DNA from: Patiria miniata
Taxonomy: Eukaryota > Echinodermata > Asteroidea > Valvatida > Asterinidae
Length of the DNA stretch: 64,000 bases
Assembly: GCF_015706575.1 (NCBI RefSeq)
Contig: NW_024037059.1
Coordinates: forward strand, 10,515,730-10,579,729
Reading direction: 5' to 3'
The notes under the pieces were generated by a model. The model was not told where the DNA came from. It did not search any database and saw nothing but the letters and a program-made list of their open reading frames with translations. This document shows, one piece after another, positions 45,101 through 54,448 of this stretch (positions within the stretch are counted from its first letter, which is position 1; each line of letters begins with the position of its first letter). Position numbers and translations under genes: made by a program.

Positions 45101-46060
45101 TACGTCACGTTGCAGTTGTATCTCAAACTCGGCTTGAAACTTAAAAAGGTGCATCGAGTGCTGCAATTTAAACAAGCGCCTTGGATGGCATCTAACATAG
45201 ACAAAAACACGCAACTTAGAACAAAGGCGACCTCTGATTTTGAGAAAGACTTTTTTAAACTGATGAATAACAGCGTGTTTGGTAAGACGATGGAAAACGT
45301 CAGAAACCGGATTGACGGTTACCTACTCAGAGACAGTAACGATGACGATCGAGATAAATACGAAAAAATTATACAGAAACCGAGCTACAAAACGATGACG
45401 TCATTTTCAGAATGCAAATTGTCATTTGTCGAAATGTACAAGACTAAAACCGTGTTAAACAAACCGATCTATTGCGGAGTGAGTATCTTGGATCTCTCAA
45501 AGACGCTGATGTACGATTTTTATTACAACCATTTGAAAGACAAGTACAAAGATAAAATCAGGTTGATGTACACAGATAGTTTGGTACTCGTAGTGCACAC
45601 TGACGACGTATACAAAGATATGCAGCAAAACGGGCAACAATACGACCTTTCGAATTATCCGACGGATCATCCTTTGTACGATCCAACCAATAAGAAAGTG
45701 ATCGGTAAATTTAAAGACGAGTTTGGAGGTAATATAGTCAAAGAAGTCGTTTGCATAAGACCTAAAATGTACTCGATTTTAACCGCTGACATCAACCTGA
45801 AAAAAGCCAAGGGTGTCACAAAATCGGTCACCTCCAAGAAATTAAAACACCGACACTACTACGACTGCATCTTAAACAAGAAATCTCACTACGAAACAAT
45901 GACTCACATTAGGTCGGAAAATCACATCCTTTACACCGTATCTCAAAATAAACTATCGTTGAGTCCGTTGGACACAAAGAGGTACATTTTACCGGACGGT
46001 ATAAACACGCTGGCTTTTGGTCACTACGGCGGTAATTGCGTATCCTCGGGTACGACTTGA
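42110..46060 (+). pseudogene. polB: Polinton protein-primed DNA polymerase B
   Basis: Recognisable parts along the span: an N-terminal segment with NINRFNPVRGSSYIDLP, a C2H2-like KKYFCRRCLCHYR...H segment, the exonuclease start PFVVYADFES, a DHCHVTGRYRGAAHAYC segment and a VVFHNLQNYDVH segment, SYITYLNANNLYGWAMSQ (polymerase motif A type), FKLMNNSVFGKTMEN (motif B), and RLMYTDSL (motif C). It copies the element using a terminal protein primer in this family. The copy is broken in about six places. Confidence 0.9.
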
Positions 46061-47022
46061 AGCTCTTGTCTCACAAAACTCCTTTTTGGGCCGTTTTGAA
46101 GGTAATAAAGAGTAGGACCCGTCGTGACTTTTTTACCGTTAAGCATTTTAAATTGACTCTTTCTTTTTTCTACGTTGAAGATGTCTACGCTCAAAATGGG
46201 ATCCATGGCTCTTCTCGAGGTTCCACCCTCTTGCTCACCCGGGTAATATAAATATCTAACCATAGCGTCTTGCGGTAAATTCTCCTCTCTTGTTTTAACG
46301 GGGTTAGCCGGCGATTGTCGGACCTGTTCTAGTTTAACCGCCTCTGACGGCGCTTTAGCTATTAATCTTGTCGGTTCGTCGTTTATAGCTTTGATCACGC
46401 TGGGTAATCGCTCGACCCATTGCGTGTTTCTACTCTCGGGATTTAACATTTCTTGAGCGTACTGATGACCAAACAGTCTCTCGGCTAGCGTTCGATTAAA
46501 TCTTTCTATGGTACCCTGCGATCGGTGGTTTCCGGGTTCGCCTACGATAATCTCGACGTTTTTTGAGGTCATCCATTTTTTAAAAGCCCCTTTAAATTCG
46601 GCATCGGCCTCTACTCTCAACGTTTTAGGGTAACTCAAAGGCGATCTCGCGTAAATCTTGACGATAGCATCCTGGGTAGAATCAGCCGTTTTAGAAACCA
46701 AAGGTTCTGCTTCGTGGTATCGACTCGCAACATCGACAACCGTCAAAGCGTATTTATAAGTCTTGCGTTTTACTTTATCCCAGGGTAGGTATAGCACATC
46801 CATTTGGTGAAAGTCGTTTGGTTTTTCAAACTCTTGCGATGTACTCGTAGGCCTGGGTACATACGCAGGAGCCGGCAGATAAATTTGCCAAATCGCTTGT
46901 TTTTTAAGCCAATCTCTGATTACCTTTTTATTGATTTTGGTTTTATCGTGTAAATGGTCGACGGCACTTTCACCTCTCCAATATCCGCTCGGGCTATAAT
47001 ACAGTTTAGATAATGTTTGCAT
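46024..47022 (-). CDS. int: Polinton retroviral-type integrase
   Basis: A 332-residue open frame on the minus strand, beginning MQTLSKLYYSPSGYWRG. Catalytic acids: HQMDVLYLPWD (first Asp), LRVEADAEFKGAF (second Asp), and QGTIERFNRTLAERL (Glu). The C-terminal part resembles the SH3/chromo-like tail (DIFNVEKRKSQFKMLNG). It inserts the element and makes the 6-bp target duplication in this family. It is convergent with polB and overlaps its end slightly. Confidence 0.9.
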   Translation of the reverse strand: MQTLSKLYYSPSGYWRGESAVDHLHDKTKINKKVIRDWLKKQAIWQIYLPAPAYVPRPTSTSQEFEKPNDFHQMDVLYLPWDKVKRKTYKYALTVVDVASRYHEAEPLVSKTADSTQDAIVKIYARSPLSYPKTLRVEADAEFKGAFKKWMTSKNVEIIVGEPGNHRSQGTIERFNRTLAERLFGHQYAQEMLNPESRNTQWVERLPSVIKAINDEPTRLIAKAPSEAVKLEQVRQSPANPVKTREENLPQDAMVRYLYYPGEQEGGTSRRAMDPILSVDIFNVEKRKSQFKMLNGKKVTTGPTLYYLQNGPKRSFVRQELQVVPEDTQLPP

Positions 47023-47053
47023 ATTATTTAATATAAAAGACGTTTATAATAAT

Positions 47054-47299
47054 ATGGCTAGCCTTGCTATGATGTTAGGAGGTGCGATCGTCAACGCCTT
47101 AGCTTTTACGGGTTCAAACTTTATATTTTCAAATCTGAAACAGAGCGACGAGGAGTGTAAGAGACACGATTTAGCGATAGAACAACTCTCGGCCGCCAGA
47201 GATAAGTGGCAACGAGAACGAACGAAATATCTAGATTTTCTCAACGAACGTATCAGAAAACAAAATGCCTCTAAAGAAACATTTTCCAACGTAGACTGA
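47054..47299 (+). CDS. Polinton small membrane protein
   Basis: 81 residues: one N-terminal membrane segment (MLGGAIVNALAFTGSNFIF) and a charged coiled-coil-like tail. It is divergent from integrase with a short AT-rich spacer that probably holds both promoters. Position next to capsid genes suggests a virion-associated role, but that is inference. Confidence 0.5.
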   Translation: MASLAMMLGGAIVNALAFTGSNFIFSNLKQSDEECKRHDLAIEQLSAARDKWQRERTKYLDFLNERIRKQNASKETFSNVD

Positions 47300-47463
47300 G
47301 CGTTGCGTTACTACAACGAGGTGAGTGGACAATCTACCGAACTACCCGTAGATTTTTACTCGAAGATTTTTACGAGCCTAGCGACCAACAAATAGAAAAA
47401 GAACTGGTGTTTATCGCGGGAGGAACGCTATTGGTGGGCTTCTTGGCTTACAGATACCTTTAA
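47265..47463 (+). CDS. Polinton small ORF with C-terminal membrane helix
   Basis: Overlaps the end of the preceding ORF. The later part reads LLEDFYEPSDQQIEKELV, then a membrane segment (FIAGGTLLVGFLAYRYL) at the very C-terminus. A tail-anchored protein next to the capsid gene. Not assigned. Confidence 0.4.
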
Positions 47464-47485
47464 ATTTAAAACTCGTATAAATAAA

Positions 47486-48746
47486 ATGAATGCGTATGGA
47501 AAAAAGCTCAATCCCAGCAGGCTATTAAAAATACCCAGATCTATCAAGGGTGAGAGAAAAGAGGTGGTCATTACCCACAATCCTAGTAGTATATCGGCGG
47601 GGCAAACGCTGAGGGTCAAGTTTTCTCAATTGGGTGTAGACGACGTGATCGTACCCGGCACTTCTAAACTAGCTTTCAGTTTAGAACTCGACGGTGGAAG
47701 CGACAACAATAGAACCATTTTTGAAAATTTGGGCAGAAATTTAGTCAGCGAAATCAGCGTCAGGCTTCAAGGTCAAGAAATTGTGAGTTATCGTCACGCC
47801 GACATGTATCACAACTTTAAAGACATTTGGCTCAACAGCTCGACAACTCGAAACATGGTGGGCATAGAAAAAGAAAACGTGTCTAAACTAAGAACTGGGG
47901 CTGAAGATGCTAAAGCGGGCACCAACAACGGTAAGGATCAAGCTATCGCGGATGCCTATGGTAACAGAATATATTCCCCTAGACATTGACATACTGACTT
48001 CGCATCACCCTGTTTACCCCAGCGGTTTAAAACAACCTCTGACGTACGAGATAAAGTTTAACGATCACGAAAAAGCAGTCAACAGTTCAGATACGGCGGC
48101 GATGTATTCTATCTCAGACTTGTCTCTCGAATACGAAGTGGTGACCAACAGAGACCTAGCTATCACCATCAGGAATAAACACAAGGGGTTAATGCAATAT
48201 CTGTTTGATAAAATCCACTCGCTAGAAGTTAGATCCGTCAACAAATCGGACACGCTTTGGAACGTCAGCGTCAATCAACCCATCAGGAGTCTCAAGGGTA
48301 TTTTCTTTTTGTTTAAAGATCCAGCGGTCAAAAATCCACAGCGATTTTACAATCCAAAACTAACCAAAACATTGGTGACCGTAGAAGGTAAACCCAATCA
48401 ACTCTACAGTCAAGGCATGTTTCAGTATCAACACTGGAATGAAATTAGCAAGTTCTTTGGAGACAGCGATACCGAAAGCGGGCGCGGAGTAGCTAAAGAC
48501 TTCAATTTGACGGGTTTTGACTTCGGAGACTATCTAAAAGACAAGTACGGTCTGTGGCTCGATTTTAGAAGCAACGACGACAATTCCGCTCACGGATCCG
48601 GTAGGAAACTCGGAGACGGAGGAGGCATCAACATTCAATTTAACAGAGAAGCCGAAAGTCAAGGTGACCTCACGATGTACGTATTTTTAGTCATGGATGC
48701 TCAATTGAACTTGGAAGACGGAAATTTTAAATCTCTGTTAAGTTAA
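47486..48746 (+). pseudogene. mcp: Polinton major capsid protein
   Basis: About 420 codons between the small membrane ORFs and the ATPase. Features typical of the double-jelly-roll capsid protein of Polintons/adintovirus-like elements: a TLRVKFSQLGVDDVIVPG start, NRTIFENLGRNLVSEI, and the C-terminal FLVMDAQLNLEDGN. Forms the shell in this family. Largely open, with a break. Confidence 0.75.
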
Positions 48747-48747
48747 A

Positions 48748-49352
48748 ATGACACAACCGCATTGCGCTTTAATCGTCGGCAAAACAAATTCGGGTAAAAC
48801 CAAATGGATTTTGGATCTGTTAGAGTTAGACTATAAAAATACATTTGAAGCGATAGTCATCATTTGCCCTACAGTATTTAAAAATAAAACGTACATCGAA
48901 AGAAAGTGGGTTCACGCAGACCCCGAGATATCTTTGCGATCCGGAATTGTACAAGATGACGCTCAACGAAGCGATCGATTTTTACAGGAAAGAATTCGAA
49001 GGTCTTCCCACGTTGTTTATCGTGGACGATTGCTCTTCGAGATCAAGAGATTAAATATCGTAAAAAGACGTGCGCGCTAAGCAAGATGGCGTTTAGCGGA
49101 AGACACGTAAATCACAGCTGTTGGTTACTGACCCAAAAGTACAACAGCGTTTTAAAAGATTATAGAGAAAACACGGCTTGGTTGGCGTTATTTTACTGCA
49201 AAGATAAAACATCGTTTGATCAAGCGTTAGACGAAAATGACATCGTACCGATTGAAGAACGAGATTATATAAAACGACGTTTGAGAGATGTGAAATATAG
49301 TAAATTGGTCGTATACACCGAACCTCCAGTTAGTTATGAGCTACTTGAGTAG
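48748..49352 (+). pseudogene. Polinton packaging ATPase (FtsK/HerA type)
   Basis: Starts one base after the capsid stop. Walker A LIVGKTNSGKTKWI at residues 8-21, then VIICPTVFKN. The later part reads RHVNHSCWLLTQKYN and AWLALFYCKDKTSFDQ, matching sensor-type segments of A32-like ATPases. It pumps DNA into capsids in this family. Broken. Confidence 0.75.
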
Positions 49353-49560
49353 GTTAATAACCTAACTACTGAGGTCTATACAACTAACTACTGAGTTGTT
49401 TACAACTAACTACTGAGTTGTTTACAACTAACTACTGAGTTGTTTACAACTAACTACTGAGTTGTTTACAACTAACTACTGAGGTCTTTACAACTAACTA
49501 CTGAGGTCTTTACAACTAACTACTGAGTTGTTTACAACTAACTACTCAGCTGATTACAGC
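49353..49560 (+). repeat. 22-bp tandem repeat inside the Polinton
   Basis: About nine copies of a 22-bp unit containing AACTAACTACTGAG followed by GTTGTTTAC or GTCTTTAC. It lies in the intergenic space after the ATPase. Exact periodicity points to recent slippage or expansion. Confidence 0.9.
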
Positions 49561-49586
49561 TAGCTTTATAACTAGCTTTATAGTAA

Positions 49587-49706
49587 ATGATAGCAATATT
49601 CAAGTATTTGCAGTTTTTGGCTATTATCGTCATATCGATTAATTTATCGTTTTACACCTACGAATACCTTCGCTTTTGCAACAAAATTAAATTCGTTTCT
49701 AATTAA
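49587..49706 (+). CDS. Polinton mini membrane protein (39 residues)
   Basis: Short frame, MIAIFKYLQFLAIIVI start, one membrane segment, stop at 49704-49706, abutting the next ATG at 49707. Such tiny membrane ORFs are usual in virion-forming elements. Function unknown. Confidence 0.4.
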   Translation: MIAIFKYLQFLAIIVISINLSFYTYEYLRFCNKIKFVSN

Positions 49707-50405
49707 ATGGAGGACCTAAAACTTACTTTAACGAACGAACAAGATCACAACGCAGAACATAAAGATCGTTTGTGCGGTGTCGTAGCAGCCGGAAACTCTA
49801 GAAAGTACTTGGGAAAGGAATACACTGTTAAACATATCGAAGCTCTTGACGGTAAAGAACTCAAAAAGCTGTATCATCTGTATGAAACTAAATTTGGAAA
49901 TGAAATCGTTAAAACCGTTGGTAAATACACTTTAAGTCTATTTTCGAGAGTGTTAGCTGTTGTTACACCTGTACAAGTTTTAGGATATAACGTCACTATA
50001 GATTCTGAAGAAGAACTCACCAACGACTTGAGTTCTGATCCTATTATAAGCGCGAGTATGGCTGGTTTGTTGAGCGACGTTTGTTACAAGTACGGAACTT
50101 TAATATCACCCCTAGTTGCTACGATTATCGCAACGCCTGCAGCTCAACCAGCAGAGACAGAGACGCCCCAACCGATAAAAACAACGCCATCACCGAAGGT
50201 AACGAGAGTGACCAAGACTAAAAATCCTAAACGAATTCAGCAGGGTAAAGCTTTAGCCGAGCACAATAGACAGATGAAATTAAAATTAGCAAAAATGAAC
50301 GTAACATCGGACGAAGCTACTAGCTCACCAGACTACAACTCTTGGGCGATGTGGGGGGGCTATAGCGTCTATAATAGGAGTGGGGTTGCTGGTACTAAAA
50401 AGTAA
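49707..50405 (+). CDS. Polinton ORF, 232 residues, unknown
   Basis: Begins MEDLKLTLTNEQDHN; a globular N-terminal half (YLGKEYTVKHIEALDG, YETKFGNEIVKTVGKY), then a Pro/Thr linker and a basic C-terminus (KVTRVTKTKNPKRIQQG). The layout fits a DNA-associated or internal virion protein. No family is named. Confidence 0.5.
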   Translation: MEDLKLTLTNEQDHNAEHKDRLCGVVAAGNSRKYLGKEYTVKHIEALDGKELKKLYHLYETKFGNEIVKTVGKYTLSLFSRVLAVVTPVQVLGYNVTIDSEEELTNDLSSDPIISASMAGLLSDVCYKYGTLISPLVATIIATPAAQPAETETPQPIKTTPSPKVTRVTKTKNPKRIQQGKALAEHNRQMKLKLAKMNVTSDEATSSPDYNSWAMWGGYSVYNRSGVAGTKK

Positions 50406-50509
50406 GGCAACTGCGCTGGTAGTACAGCCAGTGCCGGTAGTCACGCAACCCACTACACCCAGCGCCCCCAAGACGCTAGACATGGAATAAACCAGCAATT
50501 TAAAAATTG

Positions 50510-50522
50510 TTATATTAAAAAC
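50510..50522 (+). promoter_or_regulatory. Polinton promoter-like motif TTATATTAAAAAC
   Basis: Lies one base before the ATG of the 80-residue ORF at 50524. The identical 13-mer occurs at 54426-54438 directly before another ATG (54439). A late-promoter or leader motif is the likely meaning. Confidence 0.45.
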
Positions 50523-50523
50523 G

Positions 50524-50766
50524 ATGAGTAACTTTGACACCAACGGAATAGCTAATACGATTTATCACGGAGCCGTCATATCGGGTCTCTTGATGGGATA
50601 CGCCATGGTAGGAAATAAACTACTCAAAATGAAAGCGCCGGATTTAAGCAAACTAAGCGTAGAAGATGCGGGTAAATTGACGGGTATTATAAGTGGAGCT
50701 CTGGCCACGCAAAATTGGTTGGTGGTCCAGGGTATACTACCGGGCAGTATAATGAAAACGGTATAA
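50524..50766 (+). CDS. Polinton ORF, 80 residues, membrane segment
   Basis: MSNFDTNGIANTIYHG start, one hydrophobic segment (GAVISGLLMGYAMVG) and a second weaker one (LTGIISGALATQNWLVV). Preceded by the TTATATTAAAAAC motif. Unknown function; small membrane protein. Confidence 0.5.
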   Translation: MSNFDTNGIANTIYHGAVISGLLMGYAMVGNKLLKMKAPDLSKLSVEDAGKLTGIISGALATQNWLVVQGILPGSIMKTV

Positions 50767-50788
50767 TTTAAATAGGTTTATTAAATAA

Positions 50789-51041
50789 ATGGCTGAAGGA
50801 GGATTTGACTTTGACCCCGTTGATGATTACGATTACGATGAAGATGATAACGACGATGATGTAGCAGAGACCAATCTGGACGACAACTTTGATACTCCTG
50901 CGAGTATCCCCCATGACAGAACTACCCAGAGTCACCGATGAGGTAATCGAGATTATAGACGATTTAGAACAAGACACCGGCGCTCAAACGGAAGGATTGA
51001 ATCACAGAGAACTCCCGGGTGGAACTCCGGGGTTAAGATAA
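50789..51041 (+). pseudogene. Polinton acidic ORF
   Basis: Starts MAEGGFDFDPVDDYDYDE, extremely acidic, with RVTDEVIEIIDDLEQD and HRELPGGTPGLR-type segments later. It precedes the coiled-coil ORF. Unknown function. Interrupted. Confidence 0.35.
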
Positions 51042-51054
51042 AACTCTTCAGACG

Positions 51055-51357
51055 TTGAGAGGTAACCTAGAACTTAATTTATCACGTCTCACAGAACTAG
51101 ACCGAGAGATTGCAGCCACGAGACAAGAACTCGACGAATCTCACAGCGAAGAGGGTCGACGAGAGTTAAACGAAAAATTGAGAGACTTGAACGTTGAAAG
51201 ATCCGCCAGATTAGAAGCCGCAAAAGCCAACGAACAAGGACTCAAAAGTCAGATCGCTAGAATCAAAGAAACGATTAATAAAATATTAGGCGACGACACG
51301 ACTCTGGCGGAAAAGATTAGAACTCTGTTTAGAGAACAAGGTGTGACCGTAGAGTGA
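51055..51357 (+). CDS. Polinton coiled-coil ORF
   Basis: About 100 residues rich in heptads: LSRLTELDREIAATRQEL, LNEKLRDLNVERSARLEA, IARIKETINKILGDDTT, ending REQGVTVE. Directly precedes, with a 4-bp overlap, the membrane ORF at 51354. In relatives I recall, these two parts belong to one protein. Function unknown. Confidence 0.5.
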   Translation: MRGNLELNLSRLTELDREIAATRQELDESHSEEGRRELNEKLRDLNVERSARLEAAKANEQGLKSQIARIKETINKILGDDTTLAEKIRTLFREQGVTVE

Positions 51358-51698
51358 GTATTTTAGCCGCTTTCAGTTTAGCCATCAGCACAATAGTGAG
51401 TAGCATTGTCGCTAGCGTGAGAGGTGCAGGCGCCCCACCCGCGCCATCGCCAACACCAACACCAACACCAAAAGGTGTTATCAAAGAGTGGATTTCAAAA
51501 CAACTCGCTAATTTTGCATCTGCTCTTCAAAAACTCGGAGTGAGCGCGTTGGGTGCTCTGCCTGGTATCATTGGCAGCGTAATTAGTTGGATATTTAATG
51601 CGCTGAGTAAGTCCGTATCGTGGTTGGCCGAACACGTGTGGGCTTTGTTTTTGGGTGTGGGGGCCTTGGTGTTTGCGTACCTGCAAAAACGATGGTAG
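51354..51698 (+). CDS. Polinton membrane protein with Pro/Thr linker
   Basis: 114 residues. An N-terminal hydrophobic helix (AFSLAISTIVSSIVASV), a PSPTPTPTPK linker, amphipathic segments (KQLANFASALQKLGVSALG, GIIGSVISWIFNALSK) and a C-terminal hydrophobic segment (ALFLGVGALVFAYLQ). It may act on membranes during entry, by analogy with small amphipathic virion proteins; that is inference. Confidence 0.5.
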   Translation: MSILAAFSLAISTIVSSIVASVRGAGAPPAPSPTPTPTPKGVIKEWISKQLANFASALQKLGVSALGALPGIIGSVISWIFNALSKSVSWLAEHVWALFLGVGALVFAYLQKRW

Positions 51699-51733
51699 TA
51701 ATAGTTGTAATCAAGTTTACAAACAAAACACAC

Positions 51734-51778
51734 AAAAAATAAGCCTTACCAGCACAAAGTTGGTAAGGCTTATTTTTT
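51734..51778. terminator. Perfect hairpin between convergent Polinton genes
   Basis: 18-bp perfect inverted repeat (arms 51734-51751 and 51761-51778, loop GCACAAAGT), with A-run and T-run outer ends. It lies between the plus-strand ORF ending 51698 and the minus-strand ORF ending 51799. Bidirectional termination or polyadenylation hairpins at convergent gene ends are known in some large DNA viruses. Confidence 0.6.
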
Positions 51779-51798
51779 TTTTGTGATTAGAGTGTGAC

Positions 51799-52368
51799 TT
51801 ATCGCGTTGCCTCGTAAGCCAAAATACCCATACCAACGATAGCCAACATTCCTACCGTCAACGATAATTTTTCGTCTTGGTGAGTTTGTAGTTTCGTGGG
51901 TTCTTGGGTTAAAACTGTAGGCGAGGGTGTTGGTGTTGGTGCTGGTGTTGGTGATGGTGTTGGTGATACAATATCGTTCGTCATAGGCTCTGGGGGTTTT
52001 GGTGGCGCGACGTCATCGGTGTCATCAAAAGAGTCGTCCGGTTGAGGTTGTGAGTTTAAATCTGGCACCAAACCAGTTTTCATAATCTGGGTAGCGATTT
52101 GAAGATTGTTGTTATAGCCGTCGTGCGTTCCAACCCTCAAGTTCATATCCGATGGAATTAAATACAACCCCAGTTTCACGACAAAATTTAAAGGCGTTCT
52201 GGCATACTGCAAAGAGTCTTGAAATTGATCGATACTCATTTCAATGTCGTCTACTGCATTGATGATATCTTCAACGATGACGTTAAATTGTCTCTGAGCG
52301 TCTAATCCGGTGCCCGGTGATAATACTCTCGTTTTTGTTTGAGCCTGTGCACCGAGTAAAGCGTACAC
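51799..52368 (-). CDS. Polinton ORF with PT-rich stalk and tail anchor
   Basis: 189 residues on the minus strand: MYALLGAQAQTKTRVLSP start, helical core (DIINAVDDIEMSIDQFQDSL), acidic Pro-rich part, a PTPSPTPAPTPTPSPT stalk and a C-terminal hydrophobic anchor (LTVGMLAIVGMGILAYEA). It resembles a stalked surface or spike-like protein. No family is named. Confidence 0.5.
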   Translation of the reverse strand: MYALLGAQAQTKTRVLSPGTGLDAQRQFNVIVEDIINAVDDIEMSIDQFQDSLQYARTPLNFVVKLGLYLIPSDMNLRVGTHDGYNNNLQIATQIMKTGLVPDLNSQPQPDDSFDDTDDVAPPKPPEPMTNDIVSPTPSPTPAPTPTPSPTVLTQEPTKLQTHQDEKLSLTVGMLAIVGMGILAYEATR

Positions 52369-52394
52369 GTAAGATCTGATCGATTCGTTGATCT

Positions 52395-53200
52395 TTATTT
52401 ACCCGCGGGGGTAAACGAACTCGTGTCGGGTATAAAATCTAACCAAGCCTTTTGTACTGATTCATTTTGTTCGATGTAAATAACCGTCCAAGGAACGTAA
52501 CTGCTTCCACTCTTTTTAGGACTATCTAGACCGTGGTAGCCGCCGTAAATAACGTTGGGGTTGTTGGGTAATGCTCTATCGTATTCACCAACCGCCACAA
52601 ACTTACCCTTATTAAAGCTATACGAGGTACCCAAACCGTTAGATTTTGTGTCTCTTGTCTGTTTAAAAGACTTGTTTTGATCTATGCCAAACAACAAACA
52701 GGTATCGGTAAATGCTCTGTGATTATAACTGTTGTCTAGAGCGTTAAATGCGTCATCTCCCGGTAAAGGAGCGGCAAAGTCGTACAGGATCTTTCTAACC
52801 GTAAAATATAAATGAAAGTTAAAGATGGCCCAAACGTAACGGTTGCCCGCGTTTAAAAGATCGAATCCAATACCGCAGCCCGTAGTAGCGCAGTAGATCG
52901 CAAATTTAACTGATTTTGATAAAACGACATGGGGTGTGATTTCCAACGATTTACATCCTCGTCTGTCTCAACGTGAGGCAATTTATAGTCCGAGGTTAAG
53001 TCAGGAAACATGGTTAAAAATCCGTTGGTATTATTAACTATGACCTCCAGTTCACTGGTTTTAGTGCTGTTTAAAAACTTTGCTTGGGATGCAACTTGAT
53101 GCTTTAACTCGTTTGCCTTGGCTACATTTTGATTTACTTGTTTCGTTACCTGATCAGCTATACCTAGTATCTTCTTTTTTAACGACTCCAAATCACTCAT
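52395..53200 (-). pseudogene. Polinton structural-type ORF, unknown
   Basis: Begins MSDLESLKKKILGIADQV with a helical start, then PHVETDEDVNRWKSHP. The later part contains NRYVWAIFNFHLYFTVRK, PGDDAFNALDNSYNHR and YVPWTVIYIEQNESV. It shares its direction with the preceding entry and lies 26 bp from it. Possibly a virion protein. Broken. Confidence 0.45.
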
Positions 53201-53241
53201 TATTTTAGTTTCAGTTTGAATATAACAAGACTTTTAAATAA

Positions 53242-54210
53242 ATGCATTCGTTTCACTTGTTTCAAAATGAGCAGACGTTTAAATTAGAAGACGTCGTAGA
53301 TAATTTAAACGGTCAAAAATCTGTACGCGTAAAAAGGGTGTTGTTTAACGCGGGATATTTTAATATTTCCAGCGCCACAGAGATTGATTGGTTTACGCAA
53401 ATAGATGGGAGACCCGCGTTTACCACAGATAAACCTCCCCTCATACCCCCGGAGTTTCTTTCAGATGTACACATAAGAACGCCGGATAGAGATTTTATAG
53501 AGCGATTGTTACCCGATATACCATACCACTTTTTATTTAACGATGAAAATGTTTTACAAAAAACTATAAACGATCTTATAAAAGCGTACGAAGACGATAA
53601 ACTAGAATCCGTTTTAGAATCAAACAAAAGAAAAAGAGCTATTATAACTGAACGGCGAGGGTTGATTTTAGCCGCCATGTCTTCAGAAATACCAAAAACT
53701 GAATTAGAACTTAATACGCTTCAATCTTTAGTAAGAATATTATATGTTAGAGAAAGAAAAATCTTTGAAGGTGAGGAATTGGCTTTAAAGTTTATTGAAG
53801 GAGAAATGGGTGCGAGCGAGTTGAGAGATAGTAGAGAAGCAGGGGTGATTATAAGAGGAAGTCTTATCGTGACGGGTGATGATTTAGATTTTATTCCTCC
53901 GAGTCATTTAGCGCCGTTACCACTCGGAAGTATCGGTTCGGTCATAATAGCACCGGGGTGGTACGACGTCAATTGGTTCGATTTCATTTTAAATTCTAAA
54001 CCCGGGGTATGTTTTCGAATATTTAGAGAATCTAAAAAGGTGACGTTGGTGATAACCGACGTAAATCTCAAATTGCGCTTGAACAGAGAAGTATCTCTAT
54101 TACTCAATTTACCCAAAGGAAGACTGGTACCCAAAGTGGTGTATACGGGGTCTTACGACGTTAATCCGTTTAAATTTTGTTTATTCGCTCCCGCAATTAA
54201 GTACGAGTAA
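53242..54210 (+). CDS. Polinton ORF, 322 residues, minor-capsid candidate
   Basis: Starts MHSFHLFQNEQTFKLEDV after TTTTAAATAAATG. A long helical middle (DLIKAYEDDKLESVLESN) and a beta-rich C-terminal half (GSIGSVIIAPGWYDVNWFD, KVTLVITDVNLKLRLNRE). The beta-rich end would suit a penton-type jelly roll, but this is only suggestive. Confidence 0.4.
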   Translation: MHSFHLFQNEQTFKLEDVVDNLNGQKSVRVKRVLFNAGYFNISSATEIDWFTQIDGRPAFTTDKPPLIPPEFLSDVHIRTPDRDFIERLLPDIPYHFLFNDENVLQKTINDLIKAYEDDKLESVLESNKRKRAIITERRGLILAAMSSEIPKTELELNTLQSLVRILYVRERKIFEGEELALKFIEGEMGASELRDSREAGVIIRGSLIVTGDDLDFIPPSHLAPLPLGSIGSVIIAPGWYDVNWFDFILNSKPGVCFRIFRESKKVTLVITDVNLKLRLNREVSLLLNLPKGRLVPKVVYTGSYDVNPFKFCLFAPAIKYE

Positions 54211-54219
54211 AAACTTTTT

Positions 54220-54412
54220 TAATGGTCGTCCTTCTGACATCTTAAAAATCGTACCCGTGGCTACGTGCAAACCCGATATTGATAGAGCCGAGGGATTCAA
54301 AAATCTTAAAAACGGTATAATCGACAAACTGGCATTTTCTATCAGCGGTGAAAAAGGACAGGTATTCAACAATAAGGGTAAGGGTATCATTATCGAGTTG
54401 GAGATCTTTTAA
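54220..54412 (+). other. Polinton coding-like stretch, beta-rich
   Basis: An open plus-strand stretch with NGRPSDILKIVPVAT and NGIIDKLAFSISGEKG, ending with a hydrophobic beta segment. Similar sentences end minor capsid proteins of this class as I remember them. It lies just before the TTATATTAAAAAC motif at 54426. Confidence 0.3.
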
Positions 54413-54425
54413 TTTTAAAATCTTT

Positions 54426-54438
54426 TTATATTAAAAAC
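54426..54438 (+). promoter_or_regulatory. Polinton promoter-like motif TTATATTAAAAAC
   Basis: Second exact copy of the 13-mer at 50510-50522, directly upstream of an ATG (54439) and of the membrane/coiled-coil ORF at 54449. Confidence 0.45.
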
Positions 54439-54448
54439 ATGAGTGTAG

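Noticed and set aside
49353-49560. CRISPR-like array
   Set aside because: Units are contiguous 22-bp tandem copies with no spacers; the other arrays (24263, 56009) are also plain tandem repeats.
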